DNA from: an uncultured Actinomycetes bacterium
Lineage (GTDB): Bacteria; Actinomycetota; Actinomycetes; Nanopelagicales; Nanopelagicaceae
Assembly (NCBI GenBank): GCA_903839585.1
Contig: CAIMCU010000063.1
Span: forward strand, 1 to 10,255
DNA: 10,255 nucleotides
Direction of reading: 5' to 3'
The notes beneath the pieces were generated by a model. That model saw only the letters and a list, made by a program, of their open reading frames with translations, had not been told where the DNA came from and made no database searches. Shown piece by piece: positions 6,855 to 10,255 of this stretch. Positions within the stretch are counted from its first letter, which is position 1, and every line of letters starts with the position of its first letter. Both the position numbers and the translations under genes were made by a program.

Positions 6855-7943
6855 ATGAAAAACTCACCATTGAGCCAGAAACATATAGATCTCTCGGCAA
6901 AGATGGCTGATTTTGGTGGTTGGCTCATGCCGATCGAGTACCAGGGTTCTGGGGTGCTCGCCGAACACAACGCTGTACGCAACAGTGTGGGGCTCTTTGA
7001 TGTTTCGCACTTAGGTAAAGCAAGCGTTAGGGGCAAGCAGGCACTGAGTTTTCTCAATCAACAGTTTACAAATGACCTGACCCGAATCTCAGATGGCCAA
7101 GCTCAGTACACACTCCTATGCAATGAAAACGGAGGAGTAATTGATGATCTTATTGTTTATAGGAACTCGGAGGAAGATTTCTTCCTCGTGCCCAATGCGG
7201 CCAACACATCTGATGTAGTGGCTTCAATTAGCCAAAAGGCACCAGCGGGGGTTGAGATTAGAAATCTGCATCAAGAGTTTGCTGTTTTGGCGTTGCAAGG
7301 GCCGAAATCACTCCAACTACTTGAGTCAATCGGATTGACTGCGAAGATGGATTACATGTCATTTGCAAAAATGGATATCGCTGGATGTGAGGTCATTCTC
7401 TGCCGAACGGGATATACAGGCGAGTACGGCTTTGAGATTATTCCAAAATGGAGCGATGCTGAAAAAATTTGGGAGTTACTCGCTGCCAGCTTAGGGAGCT
7501 TCGATGGTTTGGTCTGTGGACTTGGTGCCCGAGACACACTTCGCACCGAGATGGGATACCCACTTCACGGACATGAGCTAAGCCTTGAAATTACCCCACT
7601 GCAGGCGAGTGCAACATGGGCGATTGGCTGGAGTAAGGAGAGCTTTACCGGCTCGCAGGTTTTACGCAAAGAAAAAGCCGATGGCGTGACTCGTTCGCTA
7701 CGGGCGTTGCTCTCTACTGATCGTGGAATTCCTCGTGCTGGGATGCTTGTTAAGAACGACAGGGGCGATGTTGTTGGTGAGGTAACCAGCGGTACTTTCT
7801 CTCCAACGTTAAAAAAGGGGATTGCGTTAGCTTTGATTTCATCGGGTTACGCAGTTGGGGACAGAGTTGTCATTGATGTAAGAGGTCGGGAGAGCGTTTG
7901 CGAAGTAGTTAAAGCTCCCTTTGTGCCCTCACACGTTCGTTAG
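6855..7943 (+). CDS. gcvT: Aminomethyltransferase, glycine cleavage system T-protein
   Basis: This 362-residue protein transfers the methylene carbon from the aminomethyl-lipoyl H-protein to tetrahydrofolate, releasing ammonia. Typical blocks are visible. The N-terminus contains ADFGGWLMPIEY and GLFDVSHLGK. The catalytic aspartate region GGVIDDLIVYR has its Asp pair at 97-98. The folate-binding segment has RTGYTGEYGFE at 184-194, followed by GLGARDTLRTEMGYPLHG. The C-terminal beta-barrel domain has GEVTSGTFSPTLKKGIALA. Length and motifs are normal. No gcvH or gcvP is in the window, so the rest of the system must be encoded elsewhere, with LpdA next door able to supply the L-protein. No good Shine-Dalgarno precedes the ATG. 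The last 35 bp overlap the convergent ECF gene. Confidence 0.95.
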   Translation: MKNSPLSQKHIDLSAKMADFGGWLMPIEYQGSGVLAEHNAVRNSVGLFDVSHLGKASVRGKQALSFLNQQFTNDLTRISDGQAQYTLLCNENGGVIDDLIVYRNSEEDFFLVPNAANTSDVVASISQKAPAGVEIRNLHQEFAVLALQGPKSLQLLESIGLTAKMDYMSFAKMDIAGCEVILCRTGYTGEYGFEIIPKWSDAEKIWELLAASLGSFDGLVCGLGARDTLRTEMGYPLHGHELSLEITPLQASATWAIGWSKESFTGSQVLRKEKADGVTRSLRALLSTDRGIPRAGMLVKNDRGDVVGEVTSGTFSPTLKKGIALALISSGYAVGDRVVIDVRGRESVCEVVKAPFVPSHVR

Positions 7944-8730
7944 AGGATAAATCCCGAAACTCAATCGGTGCCAAGAAGGATGCTCTGACATAGCTGCGTC
8001 GAAGCGCGTTCAAAACAGAGGAACCGAATAGCAAAATTAGGGTTGCTGTAATTACCGCTCGTGGAATATCCCAGGCCATTGAAGTTGCAAAGTGAAAGAT
8101 GAAGAACCTCTGGAGATTCTCAGCTACCGCATCCCCTGGCAGATAGGAGAGCTGTGTATTGGTGCCAAGCGCCCAGGGCCAGAACTGCAGATCCATCAAT
8201 ACCCCAAAGGCAGCACTCGCAACGACTCCATAGAGTGCCAGCGCAAGTAATTCTGGAGTACCGCGAAAACGTTTAGGGATGATGGCAACACCTAATGCAA
8301 TCCAACCGGCGGCAAATACTTGATACACCAACCACGGTCCAAAACCTCCGGTTAGGGCGGCAGAGGCAATCATTCCGATAACCCCAAGTAGAAATCCAAA
8401 GGCAGCGCCAAAGACTCGCGTAGCAAGAATAAGAAGAAACCACATTGGCTCTATACCAACAGCGCCAGCGCCCAGTGGCCGCAGTGCGGTAAACAGTGCG
8501 GCCAGAACCCCAAGAAGTGCAATGGATTTTGCATCCAAACTCTTATTGCTAAGTGATGCTAGGAGGAGCAAGAGCGCAAAGGGCATAGCGAGCCAGAAGA
8601 TCAATTGAATGCGCCCTTCATCGCTAGAAACCAAAAAGGGCCAGGTAAAGGCAAGAGCGGAAATCGCCGAAGTCATGATTAAGGCAAAGATTGATAACGG
8701 GGTGAAGCGATAAACGCCTAAAGTTCTCAT
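7909..8730 (-). CDS. ECF transporter S-component-like integral membrane protein
   Basis: This 273-residue, strongly hydrophobic protein has about six or seven membrane segments, roughly at 10-33, 42-60, 68-85, 95-125 (possibly two), 130-152, 160-181 and 212-241, with a basic tail after 243. The central segment, GIEPMWFLLILATRVFGAAFG followed by a GGFGPWLVYQVFAAGW block, resembles actinobacterial ECF S components. The ATG overlaps the stop of the double ATPase gene as ATGA, so the two are translated together and very likely form one transporter. In this role it would bind the substrate (a vitamin or trace metal) in the membrane and deliver it through the EcfT/ATPase module. A cobalamin-type CbrT assignment is possible from the gene arrangement but is only a guess. 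It is longer than typical S components of about 180-200 residues. Its last 35 bp run antisense into gcvT. Confidence 0.72.
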   Translation of the reverse strand: MRTLGVYRFTPLSIFALIMTSAISALAFTWPFLVSSDEGRIQLIFWLAMPFALLLLLASLSNKSLDAKSIALLGVLAALFTALRPLGAGAVGIEPMWFLLILATRVFGAAFGFLLGVIGMIASAALTGGFGPWLVYQVFAAGWIALGVAIIPKRFRGTPELLALALYGVVASAAFGVLMDLQFWPWALGTNTQLSYLPGDAVAENLQRFFIFHFATSMAWDIPRAVITATLILLFGSSVLNALRRSYVRASFLAPIEFRDLSSNERVRAQREL

Positions 8731-10255
8731 TGTGACGCCACTGCTTTCATTACATCGCTAACGGTCAACCAGGGTTTGGGCGACATAACCTTCGCAATTT
8801 GAGGAGCAAAAGCTGGAGAGGAGAGAAGAACATCGAGAACGTGTCCATCGGCGACAACTTCTCCATCTGCCAAAAAGAGAACGCGATCAGCTACTTCAGC
8901 CACCAGCTCTACATCATGTGTTGCAAGGATAATTGGTTTTTCTAACTCTTGAGAGTAGCTCTTTAAGATATTTATCAGTACAGCTTTAGCCTGGTAATCC
9001 AAACCTCGAGTTGGCTCATCGAGAATTAACGCCTGCGGGTTGGAGGCTAAAACGATGCTTAGCGCAAGCGCTAAGCGCTGTCCTTCAGATAGATCACGAG
9101 GGTGAACATCAGGGGAGATCGATGAAAGTAACTTAGAGAGAAGAGAGTAAGTGGTTCCCTTCGCCAGTTTGTTATCACGGTCGGATTGGGCGCACTCCGC
9201 AGCTACGCTCTGGTGATAAAGCAAATCCCCTGGCTCTTGTGGGACGTATCCGCACTTAGCCTTTTCAAAAAGTGCTCGAAGTAGGGAGCTTTTTCCAGCA
9301 CCGTTTCGACCCATAACGCACAGGACTTGGCCCGGATATACATTTACAGATACGCCCTTTAAGGCAGGAAAATCCCCGTAAGAGATGTGAAGATCGCTGA
9401 CACCGAAAAGTGGTGTTGACGCTGCAATAACTCTCCTTTCAGGACGCCCAGTGCCTTCAGAGCTACGTAACTCTTCAGTCATCCGACGAACCTCGCGAAC
9501 ACTTAATCCAACCTCAGGTAAAGCCAAGCCTCTAGCGAGATGAACTATCGGCGGTGCAATTTTGGAGTCCTTCAAAATGATCTCTGGAACCTCAATGCGA
9601 GCAACGCCTTGCCCCGATATCTCCAGAATTCGATCCACAAAACCGATCACTCTCTCCAATCTGTGCTCGGCTATGACAACTGTAAGGCTTAAATCATGAA
9701 CGAGTCGATGCAGTATGGATAGCACCTCTTCGGCTGCGATGGGATCGAGGGCGCTTGTTGGTTCATCGAGTACTAAGACTTTAGGATGCATAACAAGTGC
9801 GGTTCCGATAGCTAAGCGCTGTTGTTCACCTCCGCTAAGGGTTGATATCTGACGGTTGCGTAATGGGGTCAGCGAAAGTAAATCGAGAATCTCCTCGACC
9901 CGCTTGCGCATCACTTCGGGGGCAGTGTTGAGCGCCTCCATGCCAAAGACGAGCTCTTCTTCTACCGTATCTGCAACAAATCCATTTGCTGGATTCTGGC
10001 CAACGATCCCAATTAAATGTGCCAATCCACCAGGTTTGACTAACTGAGTAGACAGACCATTGACGTGAATATCTCCAGCCAAAATCCCGCCTGTATGGTG
10101 GGGAACTAATCCATTAATGAGTCTTAGTAAAGAAGATTTCCCGGATCCGGTAGAACCAATCACAAGAACAAACTCGCCTTCAACAATCTCAAAAGTTAAG
10201 TCTTCGAGAATTGTTTTAGTTGAGTTTGGATAAATGAGAGAGACATTTGAAAAGG
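8727..10255 (-). CDS. ECF transporter double-ABC ATPase, 5' end beyond the window
   Basis: The minus-strand frame stays open to the right edge, so the protein is partial; 508 residues are visible. The GTG at 10163 is not the true start, because the 30 upstream in-frame residues form the normal first strand of an ABC domain (SNVSLIY, EDLTFEIVEGEFVLVIG). Two ABC domains are fused. Domain 1 has Walker A GSTGSGKS (visible residues 33-40), Q-loop Q86, signature LSGGEQ (139-144), Walker B VLVLDEP (159-165) and H-loop H197. Domain 2 has Walker A GRNGAGKS (315-322), Q339, signature LSEGQ (388-392), Walker B ALILDEP (408-414) and H446. All catalytic elements are present in both halves, so both sites should hydrolyse ATP. 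The VGQNPANGF and TVEEELVFG segments are typical of EcfA energisers. It overlaps the S-component gene by 4 bp. The EcfT gene is not in the window and probably lies farther upstream. Confidence 0.9.
   Translation of the reverse strand, partial: FSNVSLIYPNSTKTILEDLTFEIVEGEFVLVIGSTGSGKSSLLRLINGLVPHHTGGILAGDIHVNGLSTQLVKPGGLAHLIGIVGQNPANGFVADTVEEELVFGMEALNTAPEVMRKRVEEILDLLSLTPLRNRQISTLSGGEQQRLAIGTALVMHPKVLVLDEPTSALDPIAAEEVLSILHRLVHDLSLTVVIAEHRLERVIGFVDRILEISGQGVARIEVPEIILKDSKIAPPIVHLARGLALPEVGLSVREVRRMTEELRSSEGTGRPERRVIAASTPLFGVSDLHISYGDFPALKGVSVNVYPGQVLCVMGRNGAGKSSLLRALFEKAKCGYVPQEPGDLLYHQSVAAECAQSDRDNKLAKGTTYSLLSKLLSSISPDVHPRDLSEGQRLALALSIVLASNPQALILDEPTRGLDYQAKAVLINILKSYSQELEKPIILATHDVELVAEVADRVLFLADGEVVADGHVLDVLLSSPAFAPQIAKVMSPKPWLTVSDVMKAVASQ

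Noticed and set aside
6833..7057. Longer pepA reading frame with 75 extra N-terminal residues
   Set aside because: The extra part is antisense to the gcvT coding sequence, has no PepA-like features, and the family N-terminus matches from ATG 6832.
10161..10163. GTG at 10163 as the start of the double ATPase
   Set aside because: The frame is open to the window edge and the 30 residues before it match the start of an ABC domain; starting here would remove the first beta strands just before Walker A.

Overview
The window looks like ordinary chromosomal DNA from a low-to-moderate G+C actinobacterium. The evidence is a two-lipoyl-domain 2-oxoacid dehydrogenase E2 of the actinobacterial SucB type, an MmpL-type transporter end, an ECF transporter with a fused double ATPase, and a gcvT/pepA/lpd/sucB/TIGR01777 gene order like that of Actinobacteria. 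Base composition looks close to half G+C by eye, far below Streptomyces or Mycobacterium. Small gaps, overlapping genes and probable leaderless starts suggest a streamlined genome, perhaps a freshwater acI/Nanopelagicales-like lineage; that placement is inference only.

Layout, left to right. Positions 1-213 are the 3' end of an MmpL-type (RND superfamily) membrane protein on the + strand. An FAD-dependent amine-oxidase-like oxidoreductase follows 10 bp later (224-1348, +). Its stop codon is 1 bp from the stop of a four-gene minus-strand operon. In transcription order that operon is pepA (leucyl aminopeptidase, 6832-5342), lpdA (dihydrolipoyl dehydrogenase E3, 5253-3886), sucB/dlaT (dihydrolipoyl acyltransferase E2, 3873-2248) and a TIGR01777 SDR protein (2243-1350). 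Divergent from pepA, across only 22 bp, is gcvT (6855-7943, +). The 3' end of gcvT overlaps by 35 bp the 3' end of an ECF transporter S-component-like membrane protein (8730-7909, -). That gene is coupled by an ATGA overlap to a double-ABC ATPase (minus strand, stop at 8727) whose start lies beyond the right edge.

The central block is lipoate-linked central metabolism. SucB carries lipoyl-lysines and passes acyl groups to CoA, LpdA reoxidises the dihydrolipoyl arm, and GcvT acts in the glycine cleavage system, which also uses LpdA as its L-protein. PepA is a housekeeping peptidase that travels with these genes. The right-hand pair is a vitamin or metal importer of the ECF class; its substrate cannot be told from the sequence, and the EcfT subunit is not in the window.

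I see no phage, transposon, CRISPR, tRNA, rRNA or defence system, and no strong case for an undescribed system. The points most worth a second look are the compact divergent promoter between pepA and gcvT, with overlapping -10 elements that each predict a leaderless ATG; the in-frame 15-bp tandem repeat in the sucB linker; the 35-bp convergent overlap; and the unassigned ECF transporter. There is no gene-free stretch over 300 bp; the longest gap is the 88 bp between pepA and lpdA.
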